Part shown: in pieces, positions 9,832 through 22,008 of the stretch | Layout of the letters: every line of letters begins with the position of its first letter | Position numbering within the stretch: position 1 is the first letter of the stretch | Assembly: GCA_036768485.1 (NCBI GenBank) | Contig: JAVLUZ010000150.1 | Span: 1,874,164-1,938,163, forward strand | DNA from: Mermis nigrescens | Lineage: Eukaryota; Nematoda; Enoplea; Mermithida; Mermithidae | Direction: 5' to 3' | Length of the DNA: 64,000 nucleotides | The notes under the pieces: model-generated | Told to the model about the DNA's origin: nothing | Seen by the model: only the letters and a program-made list of their open reading frames with translations | Database searches by the model: none | Position numbers and translations under genes: made by a program

Positions 9832-11372
9832 AGTATCTATGGCGTATAGTCGGTTTTTGAATATTTTGACTATCAGGGTAAATTCTGGACCTAAATATAA
9901 GCATGAACTTTCAATGTGAGTTTTAGTATTTCAAGCTTTCATACTCACTCTGGAGCTTTATTACGAGAAATAACGCAGAAACATGCGCTAAGACACGAAA
10001 AATTTTGACATTTTTGCCCTTTTAACTTAATTGAAACCGTTTTAAAATCATAAAAAAACAGACAAATTTATAAAGACGCGATCGGAAATTTTTACAAATT
10101 CCTAATACTTTGACCGTGTTTGCCCCCTCCCACCCTTAAATTGTTTGTAAAGTACGAAAAACTTTATTGCGCTCAAGCGCTTCTCAGCAGGCTCCGGGGC
10201 GGAGCCCCGAAAAATTTCTGTAAACGAGCACTTCAATTATAAATCGCAAGATTAAAATTTTCGCAAAATAGGTTAAATTTTCCTTCTGGTTTTAGCCTAG
10301 AAACACTTAAATGTATCAACTCCATGCACAGCAATTTTCAAGTGCTTGCTTTTAATAAGTGTGAAATACGCTCTGACAAATATTTTTCCATATCATTTTT
10401 ATATTTAGTGCTTTAAGGGACGGATCACTGAAAATAAGATAGAGAACGGCAAACGTTACAGCAAGATGTACATCGCTCAGGAAGCAGACGCGCGTAACAA
10501 GGACATTTAGCTATTTTTTCAATCAGAATAGAATTAAGGCATACATGTTATTGAAGGGGGTTTGTTTCACCCCCAGAATGGCAACTGACCCCCCCCACCC
10601 GCAAAATGGCTGCGATCCACCCAGAATTCTCGATTTTTCGAAAAAGTTGGTAAAAGTTGAATTGACTATATTTCGTTAAATTTAAAAAGATTTTTTTCGA
10701 ATTCGTTTTTATGTTCTAGAAAGAATGAGCACTGTCTGTATAGCCAAAACTCAGTGTTTTTGACATCAACCTATCACTTTTTAGCCCAAAAAGGCACTTT
10801 TAAAATTTTTTGGGCCTGCTTCCCGTCCAGAATTCCAACGCTGTACATGTATGATTCTGTCCTTGTAATGGAAGACAAACAAAGCGGAAAATAGATGAAG
10901 TAGTAAGTGCGCAACTATTTTTGCACTCGTACCACGATGAGCGACGAGCGTATATGGTTTCATTTTATACGCACAAAATGACACATTAAATCGCTAAATT
11001 ATAAATTGTTTCAGCCGATTCAAGCTTCCAAACTTATTGGATCTAACAATAAATAACAATGATTCGGCGCAAATTTAGACGTTTTTGCCTTTTTTGTAGC
11101 ATAAGAATTAACAAATTTTCTTAAAAATTTCGTGCCACCCTGGCTAAGCCCTTGAGCCGGATGCACGTTTTCCATCTTTCCGCGTATTATCTTACCTTAC
11201 CTGCCATATTTTTTCCGCCAAGAGGGGCTGATGCGCTACAATTGATAAGCTGACAAAGTTGTAATTTAGTTTTCCGGCGAATTGGGGCTGAGCTCGCGTT
11301 TAAACGTTCATCTAATCTATGCTTATTTAATATTTAAATAAGGTCTGATATATTAGTTCTTCTTTACATGGT
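9832..11372. other. Non-coding stretch with a family E copy
   Basis: No gene recognised. About 10541-10855 is a family E copy in reverse: CATACATGTTATTGAAGGGG at the left and CCAACGCTGTACATGTATG at the right, with 'tgtttttgac' and 'gttctagaaagaa' inside. It has no clear target duplication. The segment 9840-10540 is AT-rich with scattered 'gcgcgatcgg' and 'gcgcttctcag' relics. Confidence 0.4.
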
Positions 11373-11590
11373 TTATTTCAGGCGTACCAAGTAAACGCTC
11401 TTGGATCTGTCCGATGGCACTTCGTCCATTTGAACGAGTCGATCGATCCAAAAAGGATCAGTGTGAGGCTTAGGCGGCAATTTGTGCTTCCGCCAATCAA
11501 ATTCGCTGGTCTTACTTTTAATGATTTCCAAAGCAGAAAGCAGCTGAGCCCCATTTGACGAGGAATTGAAAGGAAGGCGTCGTACAAACA
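11373..11590 (-). CDS. Possible exon, unrecognised protein
   Basis: A minus-strand frame opens behind a possible acceptor (TTGTTGCAG, ending at 11591) and runs 72 codons to TAA at 11373. The translation is mixed and soluble-looking (SALEIIKSKTSEFDWRKHKL, PPKPHTDPFWIDRLVQMDEV, DRSKSVYLVRLK), without the low-complexity look of the surrounding repeats, and it lies in a stretch free of recognised transposons. I recognise no family. It could equally be a chance frame or a retroelement scrap. A GTACGC near the end might be a donor instead of coding sequence. Confidence 0.3.
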
Positions 11591-11706
11591 CTGCAACAAG
11601 TTTCAACACATTTCGCGCAAGCGTACAATTATATTTACGGACATCGAATAAAGAACCCGCCTCTCTTTATTCGCACTTCTTTAAACAACCTGTATATCAC
11701 TATCAT

Positions 11707-12144
11707 AGCGTTTTTATTGTATCCGGCAAAGATTGTTCCCGATGTACAAACACTTTCTGGACCGTCTTTGTACATATACAAAGACTTTTGGAAAGAAAAA
11801 ACCTGTAAAAAGGTTTAAAATTCCCAAAAATTTTCGGCGCTTCGCGCCGAAATGAGATAATCATGTGTCATATATACCTTTACAATGGCAGAACTTGCAT
11901 TTAGAATGGAAAATGTCCAATTTTCCGGCGCTTCATGCAGTTTTGAGACAATTTTTGGTAATTTTTGGCGTAAGAAACCCAGAAGTATCTAAAATACACT
12001 ACTAAAGGCCGAAAAACCCATATTTTACCGCACTGAAATCGCTACTGCGCCACATTATATTGCCCAAAAATCTGCATGCGCAAAATGTACAGAGACTTTC
12101 AGGGACCATGTTTGTACATGCACAAACTTTCACAAAAGACACTG
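11707..12144. mobile_element. Family F2 MITE, 438 bases
   Basis: Flanked by a perfect 8-base duplication ACTATCAT (11699-11706 and 12145-12152). It starts AGCGTTTTTATTGTATCCGGC and ends AAAAGACACTG. The interior has the F2 features: 'gatgtacaaacactttctgg', TTTTCGGCGCTTCGCGCCGAA, 'acaatttttggtaatttttg' and 'cactactaaaggccgaaaaa'. Non-coding. Confidence 0.75.
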
Positions 12145-13071
12145 ACTATCATTGAAATAGTAATAAAACAAACATTTGAAATAAGTTTAAAAAAGATTGC
12201 GATCAAACTAATGCTTACAAACTTTCAGTGGAACGAGCACTTAAAATTGCTAATTGCGAAACGATCCATTTTTATACACTATAACATAACTGATATTAAA
12301 AAATTCGAGCAATTTAATAAAATATAACCAACGAATTAATATGTTGTGCAAAGAGTCAAAAATTTTATACGATTGAGCGTACGTATTGCTAAGAACATAT
12401 TTCCAATTTTTTCCAGAAAAATCGATAATTTTGGCTGGGCATTTCGCGGCATACAGCAGCCATTATAAGGATGCCCGATTCTTCCAAACAACTAGCGGTA
12501 ATTGTTCAAAATTTTGTACGAGTGCGGTAATTTATTAATTGAGTCCGGAAGACCTTCCCTTCTACTAAGGATGCAACGGTTACCCGAACAAAATTCAGGA
12601 CATGAACCCGAACCCGGACCGAAATAAAATGAACTATACTACCCGAAACCGAATGAATTAATTTTTATTACCCGAACCCGAATGTTTCTACAATTTATTC
12701 GGGTATTTCAAAGCACTAAAACGCCGCTATTTTACCTCAAAGCTTCAAAAATTTTCCGAGCTCCGAGTCGGTTTCTTCTTAATCTTTAAATGCTAAGTTT
12801 TAAATCTTTTTTTCTAGAAAATGATTGACAAGTGAAATTACGCTTTAAAAAGTGCTTAGTTATTCATTGGTACAATTTCTATCAAGTTAAACTTCTTCTA
12901 AGCAGCGGCTTTTTGGCCAGTAAGCAAGCGATTCATTCATGCAGGATAAACTGAGCAAACTTTACAGTTGAAATTATTATCGGCTCTACTCTCAAAATGA
13001 TCCTAAGGCACTGGTTTGGCAGTATTGCGGCACGTATCACCTAGGCTTCGTACATTCACATACGGGGAGGG

Positions 13072-13239
13072 CAGGCACTTAGCTGGAAATCCTATTTTGA
13101 GGGGACTAACACCATTTTTGGGGGTCCAAGCCCAAAAAGGCCAAAAATAACGTTTGAAAGACCTATTTTTCCGGTTTTTTTCGGAATTTTGGGGGTCCGG
13201 ACCGGACCCCCTCCCATTCGCCCCAGAGCTACGTGCCTG
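13072..13239. mobile_element. Family C MITE, 168 bases
   Basis: Ends CAGGCACTTAGCTGG and CCAGAGCTACGTGCCTG; duplication GGGGAGGG / GGGGAGTG (7 of 8). The interior has 'gggggtccaagcccaaaaag' and 'ggggtccggaccggaccccc'. Immediately to its right, CACACCTGGGCAACGG (13249-13264) looks like an isolated D-type end. Confidence 0.75.
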
Positions 13240-13311
13240 GGGGAGTGGCACACCTGGGCAACGGCCGGTCTTTCCGATGATACCAGGAGCAAAACATTTT
13301 GGTTGGTTGTC

Positions 13312-13688
13312 TTACATGCACAGCATGGGAATTCTGGGGGGTGAGATTATAAAGAGCCTTTTCTTGTCCAAAAATGGTAGGTACGCGTCATAAAAGTCGC
13401 TTTTCAGCGTTTCTGACGATGCTCTATCTTTCTAGAGCTTAAAAACATAAAAAATTATGAAAAAATCAAACAAGTCGCAACAATATAGTCGAAACATGAG
13501 TATAATGGCGCGAAGCGCCAAAAATTTGGCACTTTTGAGCTAATAGATAGCTAATAACGCTTAAAAAGCATCTTTCCTACAATTTTTTTGGGAACTTTGA
13601 AAAATCACCAATTCTGGGGCAGTGTGAAAAAATTTTTGCGGGGGTTGAAATTTTTCTGGGGGCGGAAACCCTCCCAAGATAACGTACG
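13312..13688. mobile_element. Family E MITE, 377 bases
   Basis: Flanked by TTGGTTGTC at 13303-13311 and 13689-13697 (9 identical bases). It starts TTACATGCACAGCATGGG and ends CCTCCCAAGATAACGTACG. It contains ATGGCGCGAAGCGCCAAA at about 13506. Non-coding. Confidence 0.75.
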
Positions 13689-14647
13689 TTGGTTGTCAGT
13701 TCTAATCATTTTCCTCACAATTTTTAAACAAACAAGGCGTTTCTGTGTGCGGAGTATGACATGTTTTATCAGTCTTAGTAGAGGAAGTTTACTCGTTTTT
13801 GTTACCAGCGCACTAAGCGCTTCAGCTTTAGATCTTGAGTGCGCGTTGTGCTTATCTATAAATTGCGCAATGTATCTAAGTAGATTTGATCTTTTATGAA
13901 AAATTCTTGTTAAAAAGTAAAACAAGTAATAGAAAGCCTTGACCGTAGATATCGAATGGTCCACCGGTGATATACGGCTGAATCAAGTTGAATATATTGC
14001 TAAGGTACGGCAAGGGGTATCACCCGCTCAGCCAGACGGCATCATTTTTAAGGTCAAAAGAAGTTAAAATTCAGAAATTTATCCGTGCTTGGCGCCGGAT
14101 CAACACTTTTATGTAATTTTTACTCCAAAAAGCGCCCAAACTTGATCAATTTTCGTATTTTTCAATGTTAAACGTGATATAATGCAATTAAAATGGACTA
14201 AAGATGCTTTAAAAAGGCGATACCCCCTCCCTGTCGACCCCGACCTTGTGCAACTGTGGTGGGCTTAAGAAAGGGCGCAACCCCCCCCTCTTAGCACAAA
14301 AATAACTGTGGAACTAGGTAAGATAATGCATAGGAAACCGCACGCTCTTCTACGGGTTTTATTCACCTTCAATTTCATTCACCTTCAATTCCATTCCAAA
14401 GCTCAAGGATAATTTTTTTACCCATTTTTGTCCTATTTTGGGCTTCTTGTCTACATAAAACTTTAAAATTTTCTCTCAGGTACATGTACATATGGTAAAA
14501 AGATTCCCAAGCCCCCATATATTAGTCTACTAAACGCCGCATAAGTTTGAAAGATTGATATTTACCCGAACCCGAGTAAACTTAAGTCAACTACCTACTG
14601 GAACCCGAACCCGAATACGCTTAAATTTACCTACCGTTGCATCCCTA

Positions 14648-15700
14648 CCTGTTTTACACAAATACGACGGGCGTGCATATACGCGCATAGAAGGGATGAG
14701 AAGGCAACTCATTACCCTCCCGCCGAAGGGTCGTAATTGCGGGTACCGTTCGGCGATTTTGAGCCGACGGAATGTTTTTTGCATCATTTTTGAGGACAAA
14801 TGTCGTAATATTATTAGTGATGAAACAAAAACCCGGATCCGAAACTTCAATTTTCACAACCCGGATCCGTAAAGTCTTTAAGCATTTTATCGTAAGAACG
14901 CGGATCTAATCATTCTGATTTGTAAATAAAAACGAGACGATTTCGCATTAAAAAGTTCTCTCGTAAGGGAAGATTATAATAGTAAATGAAAACCAAGATA
15001 TGCTGATAAAAATGATAAAGATGAGGAAGATGACGGCGCGGCGCGGTCGCGTAGCTGAGGGAGGAGGCGTAGGCGGATTCAAGGAGAGGGGAGGGGCGAG
15101 AAGGGGGCCGTGAGCCAAAAATTATTGGCGAGATAAAGAATGGATATATAACGTAATATGATTTTTGTCCATCGGTGATCATAATTTCTCAAATTTTTCC
15201 GGCACGATGACATTAATTTCCTTTCTCGACGGCCCGGATGTCATATTTTTGCCCAGGGAATAGGTTTTAAAACGACTTTTCGAGAATAGAAACAACTTTT
15301 TCAGTATAATTCTCTTCTATATCCAGGCGTAACTTTTTAAAATTTTCGACGTTCTACGCTAAATCTTACGAACGTAGGAGATGGATCAAGAGCGGTAATT
15401 CGGGCTAATAAACGTCCTGATTACTTTTTTCCGGCTTTTCGCGCCACATTTTTCCTTAAATCAAAAAAATTATGAATCTTTTTTCGAGCGAAATCGCAGA
15501 AAATTTTAAAATTTTAGAAAATTGTTGCGTCAAAATTTATTTTAAATAAAAGTACACGACGTCAAAGGCCGAAAAAACTTTACTCCGCGCGCGAAGGACA
15601 AATTTTTGAACCGATGTATTTTCGGCCGTTTTCAAAAAGGTTGGAGTTACCGCCCCCACCCCCGCCTGCCGATCCTGACCTTGCGCATCTACGCGGGTGT
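14648..15700. mobile_element. Chimeric A/B family remnants
   Basis: About 15060-15250 resembles the family A left end (GGCGGATTCAAGGAGAGG, then 'attattggcgagataaagaa' and 'ggtgatcataatttctcaaa'). About 15540-15700 ends like A merging into B ('cctgccgatcctgaccttgc', 'gcatctacgcggg'). The borders and duplications are lost. No gene recognised. Confidence 0.45.
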
Positions 15701-16488
15701 ATAAATTTTAATTCTTAAATCCGCCAAATTGCATATTTTTTAATATTATAAACAGTCGTTTTAAATCGCTATTGGATAAACCGTTTCACGCTTCTCGGGT
15801 CACCGGGCATTTGAATACGCGGGACGACGTCTACGATTTATATACATACGAAAATACACCTTAGCGGGCGACACCGCCCTCATTTATTTGAAAATACCGA
15901 AGACGTTGGATCGAATTAAATTAATTCAATCAAATTACTGAAGAACGTAGAAGCTAGGAAGAATCGCAAACGCATTATATCATGACTATTTGACGGAACG
16001 AGGGAAGAAATGAAGTAATATGTAATAAAAACTCGTTCGCTCGAAATCAAAGATAAAATTATTTATCAATGAAGAAATGAAAACAAAAACGGACAAAATA
16101 AAATGGCAAAATAAATGAAATATAAGTTTAAATTACAAATTCGAAATAAGGCATCAAATCTAGTTCAACAACAAAAAATAAATAAATTTAAAAAGTTTTC
16201 AAGATCTTCGGGTTTCGATTCAAGATTAGCGCATTACTACAATATTGCGACGGGTACAAAAAATAAAAACATCAAGAAATAAAAAAGCGCTTACCCATAA
16301 ATCCAGAGTAGTATAAAAGCGCATCTTGATAGCAACCCTTTTAAAAATGAAAAACAAAAATAATTAAACAATTAACTATAGTAAATTCTCGAGGGGAAAA
16401 AGTAAGACATACTCGTATATTCTACGAAAAACGTGATAAATTGGTTCGCAAAAATCTACAATCTGATATAATAATTAAAAAAACATGG
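15701..16488. other. Host-like AT-rich DNA, nothing recognised
   Basis: No repeat family or coding signal that I can identify, apart from A-rich text near 16000-16300. It lies downstream of the two-exon candidate at 16489-16876 and may hold that gene's 3' flank. Confidence 0.4.
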
Positions 16489-16876
16489 TTATTTATTTCC
16501 GTAACGATGCGCCTCTTGAATTCCAACGCGTTTGCGAGAATAAAAGTTCCTAAAAATCGATTTTGCGATTTCGATGATTTCATTAAAAAGTGGCTGTAAA
16601 CAGAGTCGCGAGATTCGATGTAATCGCGAAACAAATCTTAAAAATAAACAAAAAAAACAAACTCACGACGGCGATAAGCATCCTCGTCATATCGAAATAA
16701 ATTTTGGACATTTTGGACAGGCGAGTCATAAACGAGGGATTATCGCTAAGACCGGCCCCTTCGTCTACTATCCTGTAACTCAGAGTTAAGCACATCAAAG
16801 CCGACCCGAAGTTTCCCAGAATAAGATTTTCATTGAACAACGCATCTAGATCTTGCAACTTTTTCAACACGCTCTC
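16489..16876 (-). CDS. Possible last two exons of a spliced gene
   Basis: Exon one is 16876-16667 (210 bases, 70 codons), preceded by CTACTTTTAG and followed by a strong donor GTGAGT. Exon two is 16593-16489 (34 codons and TAA), preceded by CTCTGTTTACAG. The 73-base intron is phase 0, so the frame joins cleanly. Exon one reads ESVLKKLQDLDALFNENLIL, then a hydrophobic stretch, then DEGAGLSDNPSFMTRLSKMS. Exon two reads PLFNEIIEIAKSIFRNFYSR and ends AHRYGNK. The alternation of charged helix and hydrophobic segment is faintly like the C-terminal part of an arthropod gustatory-type receptor, but there is no diagnostic motif, and this is only a guess. The surrounding DNA is free of recognised transposons, which favours a host gene. 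Upstream exons were not found. Confidence 0.4.
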
Positions 16877-17049
16877 CTAAAAGTAGGGTGGTGATTTAAA
16901 CGACCAAATAAGAATAATGTAACTATTAATTTACAACTACTCAATAATCTGGATCTAAGAGAATTCACCCGTACATATCTCGTCTAACAATCAGATGTAT
17001 GATAAACTCGTATATACCAATTACGTTAGTAAATTTATTATTTATATAT

Positions 17050-18796
17050 TAGGGATGTCCCAAGCCCCGGCCCCGACCCCAGCGTCGGTGCCGGAGCTTA
17101 TGATTTGGCCCCGGGCCGGGGCTAAATCATTTATAATTAATTGCGAAACTCTAAGATTTTCTTTCAAAATCAATCTTGGAAATTATGGGGAACGAAACAA
17201 ATGGTATATTTTAGAATACTTACGCATTCAAATGACAAAATTTGATCGTTAAATTGTTTTTATAGTTCAAATGTAGATTTGGACCCAACTTAAGCAATTT
17301 AAATTCAGCGTATTCGCTTTACTTTTGAATTAGTTAGTCAAAAATCTATTAATATTCATTATTGATTTTACTATTATTATATCATTGATGCATTTATGAT
17401 CTTGAAATAAATAGCCTATATCGGATGACGAATAAATTTGTTCTATTCTGTCAGATCTTATCCCATGAAATTCCACGATAGTTCACTCTCAACAGACGAA
17501 ATGCATAAAATTAATTGAAGGATCAGCTTAAGAAGGAAGCGAATCGATACTGTGATCGCAGCTCTTGGTGTCCTGACGTAAAATCATACATAAATATTGT
17601 TTCTTAATTCACAAGCCACAATCTTGCAAGAAAAAGATGTTTCATATTTGTACATCCATGATTTTTATGGATTAGTACATCTGGAACACACAATTCATGC
17701 GGAAAAGAAAAGGTAGAATCGGGAGTCCTAAATCCAAGAACTGCAATGTATATAATCAATAGATAAATTGACAGTTTTTTACTGAGAACTAATGAACTTT
17801 TAAAGAGGAAATTAGGAACGAAATTGATGTTAAACATAAAAATACATGCTTCGAGCTGAAATGCTTGTACTTTGTTTGGCTTTTCAGCATTAAAATTAAT
17901 CTTTACCATGAATTATATGACGGCACGGCATAGGTGCACGAGGTCTGGGTCGGCAAGGGGTGAAATACCGAAAATGCAAAACAGTAATTTAACGGTTCTT
18001 TCCTGTTTTAACGATTAAAATTGTTGAAATAGCATTTAAGACGTTTTTTCGTGGTAATATCGCATTTCAAAGGCATTTTTAGTCCATTTTGAAGGCATTA
18101 TATCACTTTCAACATTAAAAATGCAAAAATGTATCAATTTTACGCGTTTTTAAGTAAAAAGTACTTAAAATCAATAATGTAGCGCGAAGCGCCGGAAAAA
18201 TTTTGACGTTTTTACTGCTTTTGACTTTGGAAATAATGCAAAAAACGTTCCATCGGCCCAAAATCGCCGAACAGTGCCAGTCCCGCTGACCCTTCAGGGG
18301 GAAGAGGTAATACCCCCTCGCCCCCCTTTACGCATGTATTGAGCACGTAGCATCACAAAAAATTTCTATTTTTCTCAAAATTTGACATCGTTCATTAATT
18401 GAGAGGTTAGATCCTAAGAGATATAAGTATTCTATTTCGAAATTCAAAATTAGCTGTCAATTCTTTATCTCCCCGGAAATCAGTCGTGAAGTATTGAAAA
18501 TCTGAAGACAGTTGCACATTTATGACTTATCGCTTCGCTAATAACTGTCATTTAATAAGACTGATTCAGTATCACGTGCGTCATTAATATTTTTCAAACC
18601 GTTTTTTAAGTTCTTAAGCTTTTAATATAAAGCCATTATCGATGAGAAACCTGGAATTCACACTTATATGATTAAGTACTAATGTAAAAAAGTACCGTAA
18701 ATAATTTCAAGTGTACACGTATAAAATTAGCGTACATCAGTATGCATAACATCTTGCCCCGGCCCCAGCTAAAAAACCTGCCCCGGTACATCCATA
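17050..18796. mobile_element. S-type hAT-like element, word GGCCCC
   Basis: Starts TAGGGATGTCCCAAGCCCCG and ends CCCCGGTACATCCATA. Duplication TTATATAT / TTATATAC (7 of 8). The ends are rich in CCCCGG/GGCCCC. A family B copy lies at about 17930-18320 (TAGGTGCACGAGGTCTGGG to CGCCCCCCTTTACGCATG) with the palindrome word GCGCGAAGCGCCGG at about 18181. No transposase frame seen; the minus-strand frame at 17604-17909 has no motif. Confidence 0.75.
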
Positions 18797-18876
18797 TTAT
18801 ATACACTTTTTCTCAATGCGAAGTGTGTTTTCGTTGTCTAAGAACGATCAAAGGACGAAAAAGGACAATTTGACAG

Positions 18877-19036
18877 CACACATGGGCTTGGGGGCCGGCA
18901 TGGGGGTTGTACCTTCTCAGAAGTTGAAATACCCCGCAGATTACTGTAGACTCCCAGAATTCTATTTTTAGTAACATATTTGGCGATTTACCCCATCCTG
19001 ACCTCTCCCCCAAAATTTTAGTGCTGCCCGTGTATG
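18877..19036. mobile_element. Family D MITE, 160 bases
   Basis: Starts CACACATGGGCTTGGGGG and ends GCTGCCCGTGTATG. The flanks TTTGACAG / TTTCACTA share 5 of 8. The interior has 'gtagactcccagaattctat' and 'ctcccccaaaattttag', like other D copies. Confidence 0.55.
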
Positions 19037-19974
19037 TTTCACTATTTCTCATAAGCGACATGCACAAAAAATTAAGAAAAAATTCTCCAAATTTAGAATC
19101 CGAGGGACTATACCATTGTTATAAAAAGGGCAAGTAAAATTCTGAATTCTGAATAGGAAATTACATATCAAAAATTCTACACGCGGTTTTTTGTGTTCGG
19201 CAAAGATATTTCCGGATGTAAAAAGAAATTCGGATCGTATCTGTATAGTACTGTCCTCTAAAACCCAAGAGCATTTTCATCCTAAAGAGCCACCCCTAAC
19301 TTGACTTGCATTCGGCTTAAAGTATCCAGCTTTTGCGTGTACTTTGCTAAGCCCTTATATAGCTATAATATTGCAACAGAAAAGTTAAGGCGGAATGCAG
19401 CTTTGAGAAAAAATAGTTTTTCTAAAAACGCTTAAGGTTCCGGGTAGATTTTCCTTAAATTAACTTTACATATCCAGAACATTATTATACATACTTAGAT
19501 TTAATTGCAACGCTCTTTGCTTCGTTGAAACTTCATAAGAGTGATAATTCGGATAATTGCTTGATTAAAGTAGAAATTTTTGAAAAAATTATATCTGGGA
19601 CACAATGGGTCTTTTTAGGAACCAGTGGAAAAATATTGAGGTGACAAAGGAGCATTGAATGAAAGTGAGTGGTAGTTGAATCAAAGTAATGTCTCGATAG
19701 ACAAACAAGCCCAAAAACCAGAAACCGGAGGTTATGTGTAAAGAGAAACCACACGAAATGGGTTTTTAGAGGACAGCGTTATAAATGTACAAGGAATTTT
19801 GAATAATATTTCAGTAAATTTCAGGTGCTTCGCACCAGAAATAGTGAATATTAGTCAAACGTGTCTTTACAATGGCAAATATTGCGGTTCTGATAAGACC
19901 ATTGCGATAGAAGAAATTCTATTAATACTGTTGAGGCGAAAAACCATTATTTCAAGCGTAATTGCATGGTTTAC
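19037..19974. other. Non-coding stretch, one F2 scrap
   Basis: About 19190-19260 reads 'ttttttgtgttcggcaaaga' and 'tatttccggatgtaaaaag', an F2 left end without its partner. A second scrap near 19830-19960 resembles F2 inner text. The minus-strand frame at 19533-19754 is Phe/Leu/His-rich and unassigned. Confidence 0.4.
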
Positions 19975-20203
19975 ACCACGCCAAGGCAATAGCCCATCCC
20001 AGCCCGTCCATGGAACGGGCTGACGCAAAAACTGGACGGGCTGAAGGATTTATTCGGATGGGCTAATTTTGGCAAAAGGTGAGAAAACAGCGGAAAATGA
20101 AGGAAAATTGTCCTTTTTAACCCATTTTCATTCCAACTACGGACCAACCAACCTTTGAAAGCCTATAGTTGGATGGGTTGAAGCTTTGAGTATTGCTCAG
20201 GTA
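19975..20203. mobile_element. Short hAT-like element, word GACGGGC
   Basis: Duplication TGGTTTAC / TGGTTTCC (7 of 8). Starts ACCACGCCAAGGCAATAGCC and ends GAGTATTGCTCAGGTA. It carries AGCCCGTCC, GGACGGGCTG and GGATGGGTTG words. The end sequences and the word match the 12.6-kb element at 45772-58343, of which this looks like a 229-base internal-deletion relative. Confidence 0.7.
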
Positions 20204-20278
20204 TGGTTTCCTTAACTACACCTATATCCGGTTACAGGAGGATAAGTCACTTCCTACCTACCAAATAAACAGATTGCC

Positions 20279-21363
20279 CACTGTTTTTTGGTACGAGCCT
20301 CTTTGTACATGTACAAAGATCTCCGGAAAAGTCTTTGTACGAGCTAAATTTTTTTGTACATACATATAACATATAGATATGCTATTGAATGTACACATTT
20401 TTACATACTACTAGATTGTTAAGCGTGACCCGCACGCTTCGCAAAAGATGTAACTTTGTCCTAATAATAATAGAAAGTCATCAATATGAAAAAATAAATA
20501 AATAAAAGGTAGATAAATAAGGCATGCTGTTAGTTAAAAGGAAACTAAAAGACGCGAGAAATAGTATATACACATGTACATAAAAAGCATACAAAATTAT
20601 ATTATGAATTCAGCAGGTTATATTAGTTCGGCCCGAAACTCCAAAATTTTCATGAGTCTTAGGTTGAAATTACACATAAAATTCGACTCAGTAAGTTAAA
20701 ATAACTTGTGTTACACAATTACAAATAATAAAGCGATTGCAATGTGCTCAGCGAATCTCATAATAGACACCAATTTGCTTATGAATTTAATGCAACGCAA
20801 AGATAAAAGAGTCAATTTTATCTTCAAACGGCAGAAAACAGTGCAAAGTTGTTTAATAGTTCTTTTTTTCTGCATAAAATCTTTATAAAACAGTAGAAAT
20901 AGATGTAAAAGATGCTCAAATCTGTACAAAGATCCTTGAAGATAGATTTTGAGTGCTTAATGCCAGCGCTTGGAGCTAAATACAATGTAATTATGATATT
21001 CGGCGCGAAGCGCTAAACTTTTTGAAATTCTGCTAAAAAATACTCGAAAAAATGTTAAAATTACTATTACTTTGCCCCAGGGGCGGATTTAAGGGGAAAC
21101 GGGGGGGGGGGGCGACGGCCCCCATGAGAACAAAAATAGTGCGCAAAATTAAGGATTGTTGAGCGATTTTTGGGTTAAAACGGCTAATTTTTCCGCCTAA
21201 GTCAGGGTTCCGCCCCCCCCCCCCCTTAGGGGTACCGCCCCCCCCTTGGGAAAATCCTGGATCCGCCACGGCTTTGCCCCAAAAAGTCTTTGTACATTGT
21301 ACAAAGATGGCTCCAAAAATCTATGTACGAGCCTCAAAATCTTTTCGTACAAAAAAAACAGTG
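20279..21363. mobile_element. Family F1/F2 element with nested family A copy
   Basis: Starts CACTGTTTTTTGGTACGAG and ends CGTACAAAAAAAACAGTG. It has TCTTTGTACATGTACAAAGA near 20310 and TTCGGCGCGAAGCGC near 20999. Its interior (20430-20960) is the reverse complement of the interior of the 44047-44791 element, including the 'cagaaaacagtgcaaagttg' text. The flanks agattgcc and gccacttt do not form a duplication, so one end may be recombined. A 194-base family A copy sits at 21078. Confidence 0.65.
21078..21271. mobile_element. Family A MITE, 194 bases
   Basis: Perfect duplication CTTTGCCC (21070-21077 and 21272-21279). Ends CAGGGGCGGATTTAAGGGG and GGAAAATCCTGGATCCGCC. Interior 'agtgcgcaaaattaaggatt' and 'gcgatttttgggttaaaacg'. 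The open frame on its minus strand (translation MADPGFSQGGGG...) is a repeat artefact seen in many invertebrate databases, not a gene. Confidence 0.9.
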
Positions 21364-22008
21364 GCCACTTTTTTTAATTTGTACTAAGTCCGCTTGTGCA
21401 TGTATATACAAAGATGGTATAGAAAAGTCTTTGTACGTTTTGTACATAGTAAATGCTAATACATTTTGGAAAATAGCAAATGACAAAATGAAGGCCGAAA
21501 AATAGATGAAAGTTGAAAATTTTATTCAAGTGCTTGAAACTGACCAGAAAGTGTGGAATAACGTACGTTTAACGTATACCAGTTTTTGAAGTCATTTTGA
21601 CCCAAAATGCTTACTTGTGACAACCTAAGATCGACTGACCCCCATGATCGGTCATCTATACATCTGTAGTCCGGACTCCGGACCCGGAATCAAGCCCGGC
21701 ATTCAGTGACCGGGCGAGGGCACGGGTCTAAATTTTCTGAAACAGATGGTTTAGAAAAATCAATATTTGTGCACGCCTATTTGCTGATAAAATGAGTTAA
21801 TAAATAGAAGTTGAACAATTCAGGAAAACTGTAGTTTAACCTTTCATGTCTGTTTGTATACGTAAATGTCCTCTTTTACGCATGATTTCATTTTTCTGAT
21901 CTCAGCCGTAGTAATCGCGATAAAAAAGCAAATTTCAGAATATTGAATATTTTTGTTAGGGATTTACAGAGATTCCGTGAATTATTTTCTATTCAATTTG
22001 GGCCTCAT
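21364..22008. other. Non-coding, F-like and unassigned text
   Basis: About 21390-21450 carries 'cttgtgcatgtatatacaaa' and 'gtctttgtacgttttgtaca', remnants of F2. The rest, including a GC-rich patch at 21660-21730 ('ccggactccggacccggaat', probably a decayed S-type end), shows no gene. Confidence 0.4.

Larger units (their letters stand above)
12566..14647. mobile_element. S-type hAT-like element, word ACCCGA
   Basis: Left TIR TAAGGATGCAACGGTTACCC, right TIR CCGTTGCATCCCTA in reverse complement. Both ends carry repeats of ACCCGAACCCGA (12590-12690 and 14560-14640). The flanks CCTTCTAC and CCTGTTTT match only in part, so the duplication is decayed. Three other families are inserted: C at 13072, E at 13312 and a B fragment near 14010-14290. 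Open frames inside have repeat-derived translations. Confidence 0.7.

Noticed and set aside
13154..13964. Overlapping frames of 80-120 codons on both strands
   Set aside because: They lie across family C and E MITEs and the ends of an S element; translations are unrelated to known proteins.
21033..21269. Frames reading MADPGFSQGGG or WRIQDFPKGGG (also at 26472, 26539, 37133)
   Set aside because: They coincide exactly with family A MITEs bounded by target duplications; such peptides are well-known annotation artefacts.
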